Below are positions 44,056-53,956 of a DNA stretch of 64,000 nucleotides, one piece after another (within the stretch, counting starts at the first letter, position 1; the number at the start of each line of letters is the position of its first letter). The notes beneath the pieces are model-generated. The model was not told the DNA's origin and did not search any database. It saw only the letters and a list, made by a program, of their open reading frames with translations. A program made the translations under genes and the position numbers. Origin of the DNA: Niallia taxi (GTDB taxonomy: Bacteria; Bacillota; Bacilli; Bacillales; Cytobacillaceae); contig NZ_CP102590.1 in the NCBI RefSeq assembly GCF_032818155.1, positions 1,240,001-1,304,000 of the forward strand, in the 5' to 3' direction.

Positions 44056-46761
44056 GTGCGAAATGTTCCTAGTTTAAATGGAGGATGGATACATTACTCC
44101 GGTAAAGATTAGGCAGTTCCTTTCGGAACTGAAGGGTTATATCAAAGAATCAAATGATGAGGTAACGCTCGGAAGGGTTCTCTCTTAGTCGAATAGCACT
44201 GATTTAGTAAGGATGAAAGTGTTATAAGCTCGATGAAAAGGCATGAGAAATTACCGTATCAGTTCGGCTGACGAAAGCCTACTCGATGGAGTGGTGTAAT
44301 TCATGGTGCTTGAGTTGAATGAATATGGTGAGAATGCGAAAAAACCTAAAAGTAAAGGTTAAGCTGACAAATTTCTGAATGTACGGGTCTATAACTGCGA
44401 TACATAGAAATGTGTATATCACCAAATTGTGAGGTTAGCTGTGGGTGAGTAAGAATAACTAATATAAAAACCCATGATACGTTACAGGCGTATGAACGTT
44501 AACAGGCTTAAAGGAAGCACCTAAGTTCATTCTATAATAGATATAACTCAACGTTGTAAACTGATAACGTGGAGGACTTACTTCTAATGAAACGATGACA
44601 AGGAAAGCAATAATGATACTAGTTACTGCATAACTTGTCTTTATATCAGTGAAAGTGGTGGCACAGTACCTATGAAATGTCTAATCCACATGGAGGGATA
44701 GCCACTAGACTAATAAAGATTTATTGAACCAAGTAAGGCAGTTCTTTATCGATTAATAAGGTTCTCGTAAGACTAAAAGAGGTTTAACTCCGAAAGGAGT
44801 CACCAACTTATTGAAACGGAAGAAATTGAGGCACAGCGAGTATTATAGTATGCAAGATTGTTTTGACAGACTATATTCTCAAAGTGTCAGTGGTCATAGC
44901 TTCTATGAATTAACAGAATTAATGAGTTCTCAAGATAATATACGACTTGCCTACCGGAACATTAAAAGGAACACTGGTAGTAAAACTGGTGGAACTGACA
45001 AGTTAACAATTAATGATATTTTGCATTTAACAGTAGAAGATGTAATAGCAAAGGTTCAATCTATGTTTAAAAGGTATGAACCACAAACAGTAAGGCGCGT
45101 ATTTATTCCAAAAGGAAATGGGAAAACTAGACCTTTGGGTATTCCAACCATATGGGATAGAATTTTTCAACAGTGCATACTTCAAATTTTAGAGCCAATT
45201 TGCGAAGCAAAATTCCATAAACATAGTTATGGATTTAGACCGAATCGCAGCACGCATCATGCCAAAGCCAGACTTGAGTTTCTCATTAACCAATCGGGCC
45301 TATATCATTGTGTTGATGTGGATATTAAAGGATTCTTTGATAACGTTAATCATAGCAAGCTTTTGAAGCAAATGTGGTCTATAGGTATTAGGGATAAATC
45401 ACTTCTTTCCATTATATCTAGGCTACTTAAAGCAGAGATTGAAGGGGAAGGAGTACCTATTAAAGGTACTCCGCAAGGAGGTATACTGTCACCTTTATTA
45501 TCTAACATTGTGTTAAATGAATTAGATTGGTGGGTTAGTGACCAATGGGAAACGTTTGAAAGCAGATATACCTATTCCACCTCTGGTAATAAATATCAGC
45601 AGCTAAAGAAAACGTCGTTAAAAGAATGTTTTATCATCCGTTATGCGGACGATTTTAAGGTACTGTGCAGAACTAGGTCACAAGCAATAAGAATGAATTA
45701 CGCATTGAGAGATTTCTTGAGAAAAAGACTGCAGTTGGAAACTAGCGAGGAGAAATCGAAAGTAATAAATCTAAAGAAAAACTCTTCCGAGTTCCTTGGA
45801 TTCTTAATAAAGGCTGTAAGGAAAGGAAAAACAAGGTTTGGTTATGTAGCGAGGTCTGATATGTCCAAAAAGGCTAAAGAAAATACCTCCCGACAGATTA
45901 AAAAGGCTATAAAAGTAGTCAAAAGAAAACCTTGTGCTGAAACTGTTTGGAATTTCAATACTGTCGTTATGGGTATCCAAAACTATTACGCTTTCGCAAC
46001 AAACATTACTATTAATCTTAATCAGTTAAACGCTCATCTTCGTAAATCGATATATAATCAATTAAAGAACATTAGAACAGAGGCAAGTATTCATGATATG
46101 ACAAAAACCTTACAGAAGAGGTACAAGGGTTATAATGTGAGACTATTTAAGATACAACAGATGGTATTTGTCCCCATACATGCCCAGCGTTGGAGAACTC
46201 CACTGTGTTTCTCGCAAACGATTTGTAACTTTACTACCGAAGGTAGAGATAAAATACACAATAGCCTGAAAGCTATTGATAAAACAACGCTCTCTTATAT
46301 CATGAAAAACTACATTCCAAACAGAACAATTGAGTACAATGACAACAGAATCAGTAAGTTTATCGCACAATATGGAAAATGTGCCATATTAGATGAAAAG
46401 TTAGGAATTAATGAATGGCACTGCCATCATATAACTCCTTTTTCACTGTCCAGAGATGACAGTTATTCAAACTTGATTGTTGTTCATAAAGCAATACATC
46501 AGTTGATACATCTAAGAGACAAAGTTAAAATAAAAAATCTTTTACAATCTTTAAATCTAGATAGAAAGCAGAAAGAAAAAGTAAATAAACTACGATTAAA
46601 ATGTCAAAATGAAATTATCTAACATTGGAATCCAGCACTCTAACTGCTTAAATACATAGAAAACAATAAATTGGTTTAGTTGGAACGCCGTATGCGGTGA
46701 AAGTCGCACGTACGGTGTGAACAGGGGGAAAAGGGAGCGATAACCTCAAACCCTTACCTAT
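44056..46761 (+). mobile_element. group II intron
   Basis: The 5' end GTGCG(AAAT) matches the intron start consensus GUGYG. About 750 bases of structured RNA precede the ORF. After the ORF, domain V is visible at about 46686-46733 (GCCGTATGCGGTGAAAGTCG, then CACGTACGGTGTGAACAG), followed by domain VI GGGAGCGATAACCTCAAACCC-TTACCTAT ending near 46761. The element looks complete at about 2.7 kb. Exact boundaries need alignment. It interrupts non-coding repeat DNA, so it is harmless to the host. Confidence 0.85.
44811..46622 (+). CDS. ltrA: group II intron reverse transcriptase/maturase with HNH
   Basis: 603-residue intron-encoded protein for splicing and retrohoming. RT core: RRVFIPKGNGKTRPLGIPT, SYGFRPNRSTHHA, GTPQGGILSPLLSNI, catalytic IRYADDF, then maturase domain X (about 390-470). 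The C-terminal HNH endonuclease reads WHCHHITPFSLSRDDSYSNLIVVHKAIHQLIH. All motifs are intact. TTG start after CGAAAGGAG. N-terminal part SEYYSMQDCFDRLYSQS and the HNH place it among the class B/CL type proteins rather than class C. Confidence 0.93.
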   Translation: MKRKKLRHSEYYSMQDCFDRLYSQSVSGHSFYELTELMSSQDNIRLAYRNIKRNTGSKTGGTDKLTINDILHLTVEDVIAKVQSMFKRYEPQTVRRVFIPKGNGKTRPLGIPTIWDRIFQQCILQILEPICEAKFHKHSYGFRPNRSTHHAKARLEFLINQSGLYHCVDVDIKGFFDNVNHSKLLKQMWSIGIRDKSLLSIISRLLKAEIEGEGVPIKGTPQGGILSPLLSNIVLNELDWWVSDQWETFESRYTYSTSGNKYQQLKKTSLKECFIIRYADDFKVLCRTRSQAIRMNYALRDFLRKRLQLETSEEKSKVINLKKNSSEFLGFLIKAVRKGKTRFGYVARSDMSKKAKENTSRQIKKAIKVVKRKPCAETVWNFNTVVMGIQNYYAFATNITINLNQLNAHLRKSIYNQLKNIRTEASIHDMTKTLQKRYKGYNVRLFKIQQMVFVPIHAQRWRTPLCFSQTICNFTTEGRDKIHNSLKAIDKTTLSYIMKNYIPNRTIEYNDNRISKFIAQYGKCAILDEKLGINEWHCHHITPFSLSRDDSYSNLIVVHKAIHQLIHLRDKVKIKNLLQSLNLDRKQKEKVNKLRLKCQNEII

Positions 46762-46819
46762 CTGTATTAAGTGGAAATATTCGCAATATTGTCAGGAGTA
46801 TAGAATGGTGATTTTAAAC

Positions 46820-46868
46820 TTTATTTCTACTTCACACGATATTCTTATCAATGTAAAGTAGAAATAAA
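46820..46868. terminator. hairpin
   Basis: TTTATTTCTACTT pairs with AAGTAGAAATAAA over 23 bases; just beyond the intron. Confidence 0.5.
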
Positions 46869-46900
46869 CTTTTGATGGAATTAGTTAATAAAACCAGCCA

Positions 46901-47296
46901 TTAATTCTTTAACAATTTCCTCACAGCTCTTTTTTTCTGTAAATCAATAGCCGTGTTTACTGAAATAATTCCCTCATCCATCCGTCCTTCCAGCATCCCT
47001 GTGCGAAGGCCGCCATTCTCACTTAACTTTTTATCTACTTGGTTAGAAGTATACATATTCTCAAATTCTTGAGCTGCATTATTAGGTATGGAGTGTTGGG
47101 TTGACGATACTGTAAGAAGGTCTGCACCTTTTGAATGAATGATATGTTGTTTTGTAACATCTGAAGCAGGACATTCATTCGAAACAATAAAACGAGTTCC
47201 TACATAAACTCCTTCAGCACCAAGAGCAAAAGCAGCCCTAACACCACGAATATCATTGATTCCACCTGTACTATCTACTATTGGTACACCAGTTCA
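46901..47296 (-). pseudogene. nitronate monooxygenase, N-terminally truncated
   Basis: In one minus-strand frame: GVPIVDSTGGINDIRGVRAA, FALGAEGVYVGTRFIVSNEC, ending RAVRKLLKN-stop. This is the FMN-binding C-terminal third of nitronate monooxygenase/2-nitropropane dioxygenase. Stop codons appear immediately upstream of 47296, so two thirds are lost. The deleted part does not reappear elsewhere in the window. Confidence 0.75.
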
Positions 47297-47603
47297 CTAT
47301 ATACTACTAAGTGCGGAGATCCCTATTTGTGAAGATATGAGAAACCTACAAGCACTACCACCTAGTGATTTTACCATAACAGCTGTTCTCCAGCAGTAGT
47401 GTTTTATAACGTATACAATAAATATAAATCTATATTAAGAAAGGTTTAATTTGGAAAGGGTTCACTTAAACTAGAGGTCTTTAGTTGAATACGGAAAAAG
47501 AAAATCACAATAATTAATAGTGTAAGTTTATGCTTTTTTATGTAATAATTATTTTGTAGAAATGTAATGTTACATTTCATACATAATGAAGGTGGGGATC
47601 ATA
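47297..47603. other. intergenic
   Basis: Junction debris, a weak repeat-C copy (CACTTAAACTAGAGGTCTTT at 47463) and the promoter of the CoxG-like gene. No gene seen. Confidence 0.35.
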
Positions 47604-48044
47604 ATGGCAACGGGAACGCATTCTGTAGTAGTTCCAGTAGATGTACAAGCAGTTTGGGATTATGTCAGTGATCTTGAAAAATGGGCAACGACAGTTCCAG
47701 CCTATAAAGAACATCAAATCATAAATGACAAGCAATCGATTTGGACGTTTGAAGGTAGTGTGAAAGGCATTAAAAAAACAATACAAGCACAGGTAGATAT
47801 TACCGAATGGAATGAGCCTTCAAATATTAAGTTTGAACTAAAAGGTCTATCAGATAATTTTACTGGAAGCGGTCACTTTACTGCAGAAGATGCTAACGGT
47901 GAAACAGTAATGACTTGTACTGTGGAAATCCATGCAGGCGGATTATCTGGTGTGGTGTTAACACCAATTATTAAATTGGCTGTTCCAAAAGTAGCATCTC
48001 GTTTAACAGAATCTATTGCGCATAAAATAGCCGTATTCTCTTAG
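47604..48044 (+). CDS. CoxG-like SRPBCC protein
   Basis: 146-residue START/SRPBCC fold, CoxG (carbon monoxide dehydrogenase subunit G) type: HSVVVPVDVQAVWDYVSDLEKWATTVP, KFELKGLSDNFTGSGHFT, LTPIIKLAVPKVASRLTESI. Many bacteria with no CO dehydrogenase have it; a lipid or hydrophobic ligand is likely. ATG 47604 after AAGGTGGGGAT preferred over the in-frame ATG at 47586. Confidence 0.82.
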   Translation: MATGTHSVVVPVDVQAVWDYVSDLEKWATTVPAYKEHQIINDKQSIWTFEGSVKGIKKTIQAQVDITEWNEPSNIKFELKGLSDNFTGSGHFTAEDANGETVMTCTVEIHAGGLSGVVLTPIIKLAVPKVASRLTESIAHKIAVFS

Positions 48045-48471
48045 TTTAAAAGATTGAGAGCTACTTTTTTTGGTGGTACCTTTTCTGAAGTATAGATGTT
48101 TATATGAAGTGAAAATAATGGTAGCAAGCATTACTAGAAATTTAATAATTAGCAAAAAGAGGTTGTCCAGAAAAGGATGGCCTCTTTTTTAATGTTTTAG
48201 AATCACTTTTCTTATGAACTGACAAGGCAGTGAAAGGATGAAATAGATAAAAAACTGTGTTTAACCACAGATCTTAAAACTTGACTACATTATTCATTAT
48301 ATTACTTATTGCCATACACTTAAACGAAAGGGGGTGGTAGTTTAAGTACAAAAAAATACTTATTAAAAAAAGGTACGAACTTTTAGATAAGTTGATACCT
48401 TTTTTAGTTATCCTTTGCAAATATCTTATAGGCACAGCTTACTTCTTACGCTATTTCTTTTTACTATTGAC
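48045..48471. other. intergenic with terminators
   Basis: AAAAAGAGG...CCTCTTTTTT (48155-48190) ends the CoxG-like gene. AAAAAAGGTA...TACCTTTTTT (48365-48405) is a second. A repeat-C-like CACTTAAACGAAAGGGGGTGG lies at 48316. Confidence 0.55.
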
Positions 48472-48687
48472 TTAAGGCCAATATTTATCTTCTTTTTCTT
48501 CTTTTTTTTCAATAACTGTTGGTATTGAATTCTTTAATTTTTTATTAATGCTGTTTAATACAAATAATATTCTTATGATAATTCCAATCACTATACCAGT
48601 AATTATGATAGGTCCTTCACCTTGACCTAAAAAATAAATAATGTATAAACTAATTGTTGATAATACTATTGACAATAATAGATACAA
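48472..48687 (-). CDS. small membrane protein with charged tail
   Basis: 71 residues if started at TTG 48687, which has AGGAGG nine bases upstream: two hydrophobic segments (YLLLSIVLSTISLYIIYFL, IIITGIVIGIIIRILFVL) and a Lys/Glu-rich cytoplasmic tail. Family unknown. Confidence 0.55.
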   Translation of the reverse strand: MYLLLSIVLSTISLYIIYFLGQGEGPIIITGIVIGIIIRILFVLNSINKKLKNSIPTVIEKKEEKEDKYWP

Positions 48688-49327
48688 TTCCAAAAACCTC
48701 CTGAAAATATATATTATTCCATAATACAAATATAGCTTAATATAAACTTTTCATCTATACATCTTATTTTTATGGTTAATTACTAACCAGACTGTATTCT
48801 GTAATAAACAAACTGTATAAATTTGATTCCAGGAGCGGCATTCCAAGAGTGGATAACGTCCTTTTTTGTTTAGAATTTAACTGGACGTATTTTTATATTA
48901 AAATTCGATAGCTTATTCTTCTGAAACGAACGAGGTAGCATTCTGTAATAAATAAACTGTAAAGCTTTCCACTACCAAGCTATTCAATAAATTCAAGATA
49001 ATAGATATTATGAGCTTGTATATGATGGAAGTTAAAGAAGGGATTCAGGTTTTAATAAAGAACTTATTAATTTAAGAATAGCTATTCTTTATGACGTCCT
49101 AAAAGATTGAAAATGACAGTTTGATATGGAGTTATCTCAAAATCTATAAAAAAAGCAATTACTATACCTAAAGACACTTTTAGTGAGTCAGCCTTTGTAC
49201 TAAAAAAAGACAAATAGTAGTTAACAAAAATTATTACTTTAACTGTTTAAAATATTGAAAGCGTTTTATTTTTAGGGAGTTAAGAGAAGAATGCCTTAAA
49301 AAAGGAAAATAAATTAGAGGTGGGAAT
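48688..49327. other. intergenic with repeat A pieces
   Basis: Two partial repeat-A copies (ACTGTATTCTGTAATAAACAAACTG at 48791; GGTAGCATTCTGTAATAAAT at 48931). Near 49138-49220 a frame tail KAITIPKDTFSESAFVLKKD-stop is gene debris. TTGAAAGCGTTTTA (49255-49268) resembles a cre site. Confidence 0.4.
48926..48964 (+). repeat. dispersed repeat A, copy 6 (partial)
   Basis: ACGAGGTAGCATTCTGTAAT then AAATAAACTGTAAAGC. Confidence 0.5.
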
Positions 49328-50230
49328 ATGAGCAAAATGCATGACAATGAATTGGATGTTAATTTAAGTTTAGCTAGATTTCTAATCAATGAGCAATTCC
49401 CTCAATTCTCTATGCTGCCGATAACTCCAGTAAATACAGTTGGAACGGTGAATCATGTATACAGGCTGGGGCAAGAGCTTTATATTCGGCTGCCAAGGGT
49501 TAAGGAATGGGCGCATATAGAAAAAGAGTGGAAATGGATTTCCTATCTTGCTCCCAGCTTGTCACTAAAAATACCTAAACCGATTGCTTTAGGAAAACCA
49601 ACTGCTTCTTACCCTGTGAACTGGGCAATATACAAATGGATTGAAGGCAATAACTATTGTGAGGAGTTAATTCATGACGAAACTGAAGCAGCTAAGGATT
49701 TAGCGGATTTTGTAAATGAGCTGCATTCACTTGATGTGCCGGCTGATGCGCCTAAAGCAGGACGATTACCTTTGCTTGAGTTAAATCAAAAAACATTAGA
49801 AAGCATTAATGAGGCTGGTGATTTGCTGGACAAAGACAGAGTATTAGCAGCATGGGAGGATGCGTGTAAAGCCTCTGTTTGGAACGGTATACCAGTTTGG
49901 ATACATGCTGATTTGCTTAGACCAAATCTTTTGGTTCATTCCGGAAGATTGGCTGCAATTATTGACTTCGGAGGAGTTGGAATTGGAGATCCGGCGTTCG
50001 ACCTCATACCAGCTTGGAGTATATTCAACTCCCAAGGGCGGAAAGTCTTTCAAAATTCGATCAATGCGGATAAAGATACTTGGCTTCGTGCCAGAGGGTA
50101 TGCACTTCATCAAGCAGTGCTTATTATTCCATACTACCGAGTAACCAACCCTGAATTTGTTACCCAAGCAAAAAGAACTGTGGATGAAATTTTAGCAGAT
50201 ATAGATACAGAGAATAATAAAATTAAATGA
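49328..50230 (+). CDS. aminoglycoside phosphotransferase-like kinase
   Basis: 300-residue APH/choline-kinase-fold protein. Catalytic Asp195 in WIHADLLRPNLL (Brenner motif, with Leu in place of the usual HGDL Gly-Asp order) and metal-binding Asp213 in IIDFGGVGIGDPAFDL. N-lobe Lys is less clear. Closest to the plasmid-free chromosomal APH(3'')-like group; may phosphorylate a small metabolite or macrolide-like drug. Start ATG after AGAGGTGGGAAT. Resistance function should not be assumed. Confidence 0.85.
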   Translation: MSKMHDNELDVNLSLARFLINEQFPQFSMLPITPVNTVGTVNHVYRLGQELYIRLPRVKEWAHIEKEWKWISYLAPSLSLKIPKPIALGKPTASYPVNWAIYKWIEGNNYCEELIHDETEAAKDLADFVNELHSLDVPADAPKAGRLPLLELNQKTLESINEAGDLLDKDRVLAAWEDACKASVWNGIPVWIHADLLRPNLLVHSGRLAAIIDFGGVGIGDPAFDLIPAWSIFNSQGRKVFQNSINADKDTWLRARGYALHQAVLIIPYYRVTNPEFVTQAKRTVDEILADIDTENNKIK

Positions 50231-50684
50231 AGATATTTAGACTTTTTGACGATGTGCATTAATCTTTGAGCTTACAAGTCCCGTAGCATTCCGCCTTTCT
50301 TAAACTTCATGTATCAAAATAATTCCCTGTCAAGTGTTGTCTTGGCAGGGATTTTCTGTTGGGGTAATTATTTAATGAGAAGAATTTAGAGGGAATTCCA
50401 ACTGTGATAACTATTTTGAGGAGAAGAATATACATCATTTTTTAAAGTTGGAGTGTTTTCTATTGCAATTACAATAGAAACTGAAAAATTGTTTAACCTA
50501 GGTAAAAAGATTACTTGTTAAAAAATTAACTTGGCTTAAAACAGGATATCTATCCTTTTTTTAGTACAATATTCTTATTTTTCTACAAAAAGTGACAAAA
50601 ATCTGTCTTTTTTTTAGTGAATGACTTCACATTTGGTACATATTACCGATATAAAGGAAAAGTGCATATGGAGGAGATTGTTTT
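50231..50684. other. intergenic with terminator
   Basis: TCCCTGtCAAG / CTTGgCAGGGA hairpin at 50324-50351 ends the kinase gene. The remainder holds only the promoter for the chemoreceptor pair. Confidence 0.6.
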
Positions 50685-51521
50685 ATGAATTCTACGATTC
50701 AGTCAGTAGTCAATATTGCCCCGATTATAAAAGATACACTTGGACCAACAGCCGCAATGGGTGTGCTGGATACGGAAAAGTTTGTATTTTTCGCCCCATC
50801 AACGCTATTAAATCTGGACATTCAAGTCGGAAGGTCAAGACTGGATGAACACGATGTTTATCTGCAAGCACTCAGGGGTGAACATATTATTTCCAAAACA
50901 GAAGATGTAAAAATATTCGGTGCGCCAGTCGTAACTTCCATCACGCCAATTAGGGATATTGAAACAAATGAAATCGTTGGACTGTTATCATTATCACGAA
51001 CATTAGAGCACCAAGATAAGCTAGATAAAGAGCTTAGCAAAATTAATGAGGTAATTGATGCATTGCAAGGTAAGGTACAGTATGTAGCCGCTCAAGCTGA
51101 AGAGCTTTCTGCAACTAGCAGTGATATTAATGATCAAGCAAAAAGTGCAAATCAAAACTCCCGCCAAATAGGCGAAGTAGTTCAATTGATTGAACAAATT
51201 TCTACGCAGACAAATCTGCTTGGATTGAATGCAGCTATTGAAGCAGCTCGTTCTGGTGAAGCAGGAAGAGGCTTCGGTGTTGTGGCAGATGAAATTAGAA
51301 AATTATCTAACAATACAAAGGACGCGGTGAAGACAATTGGTAAATCCTTAACTGAAATCCGGTCCAGCATTGAAAATCTGACCCTTAGTATTAATGAAGT
51401 GTCCACGTCGTCAGATGAGCAGTCTGTCATCATGGTCGAATTCATGGATGAAATTAAAGCTTTGGATGAAAAAAGTAAACAAATAATTGAAAATATGAAG
51501 AAAGTAACTAACCAGGAATAG
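50685..51521 (+). CDS. soluble chemoreceptor (YfmS type), first copy
   Basis: Cytoplasmic methyl-accepting-type protein of 278 residues without membrane segments. The first 110 residues form a PAS/GAF-like sensor ([25 protein letters not shown]); then a short signalling hairpin with the tip [34 protein letters not shown]. The helix is truncated compared with transmembrane receptors. Ribosome site GGAGGAG. A near-duplicate follows 11 bases later. Confidence 0.9.
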   Translation: MNSTIQSVVNIAPIIKDTLGPTAAMGVLDTEKFVFFAPSTLLNLDIQVGRSRLDEHDVYLQALRGEHIISKTEDVKIFGAPVVTSITPIRDIETNEIVGLLSLSRTLEHQDKLDKELSKINEVIDALQGKVQYVAAQAEELSATSSDINDQAKSANQNSRQIGEVVQLIEQISTQTNLLGLNAAIEAARSGEAGRGFGVVADEIRKLSNNTKDAVKTIGKSLTEIRSSIENLTLSINEVSTSSDEQSVIMVEFMDEIKALDEKSKQIIENMKKVTNQE

Positions 51522-51532
51522 GAGCGTATATT

Positions 51533-52360
51533 ATGCATTTAACACTACAAGCGTTGGTTAAACTAGCGCCTGAAATCAAAAAAAACCTTGGTGAAAATTG
51601 TGCTGTTGTCGTTACAGATACAGAGAATTTTATTTTCTCTTCTCAGTCAAAAGATTTGGATTATAGTGTTAAGGTCGGTGACTTTGCCTTTACTGAAGAT
51701 AACGATATACTTCGACAAGCACTTAATGGAAAAAAAATAAAGATACATATTCCAAAAGAACGCTATGGCGTTGGTATGCACTATACGGCCAATCCAATTC
51801 GTGATGAAAACGGTGAGATTGTCGGTGTGTTCCAAATAACGAAAACATTGAAGGATGAAGAAATTTTAGATAAGGATTTGGATGAGTTACGTACTATTGT
51901 CAGCAGTCTGCAGGGCAAAGTACAGCAAGTTGCCGCTCAAGCGGAGGAACTTTCCGCAACCAGCACGGATATAGATGGCCAAGCAGCACATGCTAATGCG
52001 AATTCTCAGGAAATTAGCAAGGTTGTTAAATTGATTGAAGACATCTCAGCACAGACGAACTTGCTAGGTTTGAATGCTGCAATTGAAGCAGCACGTTCTG
52101 GCGAAGCAGGTAGAGGCTTCGGTGTCGTGGCAGATGAAATACGCAAGCTTTCCATCGGAACGAAGGATGCCGTTGGCACGATCGGTAAATCACTGCAAGA
52201 AATCCAAACAAATATGGAAAATTTGACAGTGAGTATTGGTGAAGTATCTACTGCATCTGCAGAGCAATCTCGTGTAATGGTAGAGTTTATGGAGGATATC
52301 CAAAACCTAAATGACCAAAGCAATGAGATCGGACAATACATTAAAACTATTACTTCTTAA
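51533..52360 (+). CDS. soluble chemoreceptor (YfmS type), second copy
   Basis: 275-residue paralogue of the preceding gene in the same operon. Sensor domain: [20 protein letters not shown] and [16 protein letters not shown]; signalling tip [34 protein letters not shown] identical over most positions. Sensor halves have diverged much more than the signalling halves, so the pair likely senses different cues or forms a heterodimer. Confidence 0.9.
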   Translation: MHLTLQALVKLAPEIKKNLGENCAVVVTDTENFIFSSQSKDLDYSVKVGDFAFTEDNDILRQALNGKKIKIHIPKERYGVGMHYTANPIRDENGEIVGVFQITKTLKDEEILDKDLDELRTIVSSLQGKVQQVAAQAEELSATSTDIDGQAAHANANSQEISKVVKLIEDISAQTNLLGLNAAIEAARSGEAGRGFGVVADEIRKLSIGTKDAVGTIGKSLQEIQTNMENLTVSIGEVSTASAEQSRVMVEFMEDIQNLNDQSNEIGQYIKTITS

Positions 52361-52747
52361 AAAGAGTTTTAGATACGTAGGGTTCTATTTGTCTAAAAAA
52401 TCAATACGCACCGATAGTTATAAGAAGTATGTGACTGGCTAGTCGTATGCTTCTATATAATTACTGTTTTAAAGGAGAAAAATCCTGGTTAACATAATTA
52501 TTTGCACTGTAAGCGAAAGCTTACAGTGCTTCTAGAACTACTAGTAGTCTGCAGTAATTTTTGAATAATAGATAAACTAGTATTTTTAAGTAAGAGCATG
52601 TTAGTTGTATTGAGTAATTTGGTTACATATAATAAGTAAGTATGACTATAGTTAGAAGCGGTAGTCATGGATGGTACGAGGAACAGTTAATAGCATACTC
52701 TACTATTTTATGATTACAACTAGTTACTGAGAATGGGGGATAAATAA
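52361..52747. other. intergenic with perfect GAAA hairpin
   Basis: GCACTGTAAGC-GAAA-GCTTACAGTGC (52504-52529) is a perfect 11-bp stem closed by a GNRA tetraloop, without a T run. Nothing else seen. Confidence 0.55.
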
Positions 52748-53764
52748 ATGAAGTCTTTGGTCTATTATGGTTCGAAGGATGTAAGAATGGAGGAAGTTTC
52801 TTCACCTGAAGTTACAGAAGGAACTGTTAAAGTAAAAGTTAAATTCGCAGGTATATGTGGTACAGATTTACATGAATATTTACATAAAACCTTTGTAACA
52901 GAAGATAAAATGATTTTAGGTCATGAATTTACTGGAGAAATTGTGGAAGTTGGCAGTAATGTAACTAAATTTAAAGCTGGCGACAGAGTTGCTATTGAAC
53001 CTATTTGGGGCTGTGGTGAGTGTGATACATGTAAAACAGGGAATTATAATATTTGTCCTGATATGAAATCATATGGCATTCACGAAAACGGCGGCTTCGC
53101 TGAATATGTTGTAGTGAAAGAGGCTAATGTATTTTTATTGCCTGATACACTAAGCTATGAATTTGCAGCTTTAGTAGAACCACTTGCTGTTGTATTGCAG
53201 GCAATTAGGAAAAGCAAGTTCAAAATTGGTGATAGTGTCGCTCTTTTTGGGGCAGGACCAATCGGACTACTGTTATCTGAAAGCTTAAGAGCAGCAGGAG
53301 CTAGTAAGATTTTCGTAGCGGAGGTTAGTGAGGAACGCAGAAATTTAGCACTGAAAATGGGGGCAGATGTTGTAATCAATCCGCTGGAAGAGGATGCCGT
53401 TCAAGTTATTAAAGAACAAACAAACGGTGGAGTGGATGTTTCCTTTGACGTTGCTGGTGTGGAAGCTACCTTCAACCAATCACTTGACTGCATCAAACCT
53501 AATGGTGAGTTCATGATTGTAAGTGTGTTCGCTAATCCAATTACGTATCACCCGACAACTCAAGTAGTCAGTGAGAAAAAAATCAATTCCTCTCTAGGTT
53601 ATAATAATATTTTTGCCCAAGCGATTGATTTGTTATCGAAGGGTTCATTGAATGTTGAACCAGTCATCACAAGTATTATAGAGTTAGATAATATTGTGGA
53701 AGACGGTTTTGAGAAACTGATAAGTGATAAAAAAGAATGTAAAATTTTAGTTCGTCCGAGCTAA
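52748..53764 (+). CDS. zinc-dependent 2,3-butanediol/alcohol dehydrogenase
   Basis: Medium-chain dehydrogenase of 338 residues. Catalytic zinc ligands Cys37 (GICGTD), GHEFTGE and Glu further on; structural zinc loop CGECDTCKTGNYNIC; Rossmann motif GAGPIGLLLSE. Similar to BdhA/YdjL, acting on (R,R)-butanediol/acetoin, or to sorbitol/threonine dehydrogenases. Stands alone; terminator at 53791-53837. Confidence 0.87.
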   Translation: MKSLVYYGSKDVRMEEVSSPEVTEGTVKVKVKFAGICGTDLHEYLHKTFVTEDKMILGHEFTGEIVEVGSNVTKFKAGDRVAIEPIWGCGECDTCKTGNYNICPDMKSYGIHENGGFAEYVVVKEANVFLLPDTLSYEFAALVEPLAVVLQAIRKSKFKIGDSVALFGAGPIGLLLSESLRAAGASKIFVAEVSEERRNLALKMGADVVINPLEEDAVQVIKEQTNGGVDVSFDVAGVEATFNQSLDCIKPNGEFMIVSVFANPITYHPTTQVVSEKKINSSLGYNNIFAQAIDLLSKGSLNVEPVITSIIELDNIVEDGFEKLISDKKECKILVRPS

Positions 53765-53790
53765 TGAACATAAGTATATAAATCTAGGTT

Positions 53791-53837
53791 AAAACTGAAC
53801 TATTTTCTCGAATATCGAATAATAGTTCAGTTTTTTT
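53791..53837 (+). terminator. intrinsic terminator
   Basis: AAAACTGAACTATT pairs with AATAGTTCAGTTTTTTT. Confidence 0.85.
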
Positions 53838-53956
53838 GATATTTTTAATCTCGAATTCATAATTTATTAAAGTTAGAAAAAATAATTTATTATTCATGTT
53901 TAGATAGGGATAGGCTGTATTTTCGTTTCGTCCCAGCTTCTTTTTTATATTGTTTT

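Noticed and set aside
49328-50230. Calling the kinase-like gene an aminoglycoside resistance gene
   Set aside because: The APH fold is shared by many metabolite kinases; nothing in the motifs or context specifies a drug.
52504-52529. Calling the GAAA hairpin an intrinsic terminator
   Set aside because: It lacks a T run on either side.
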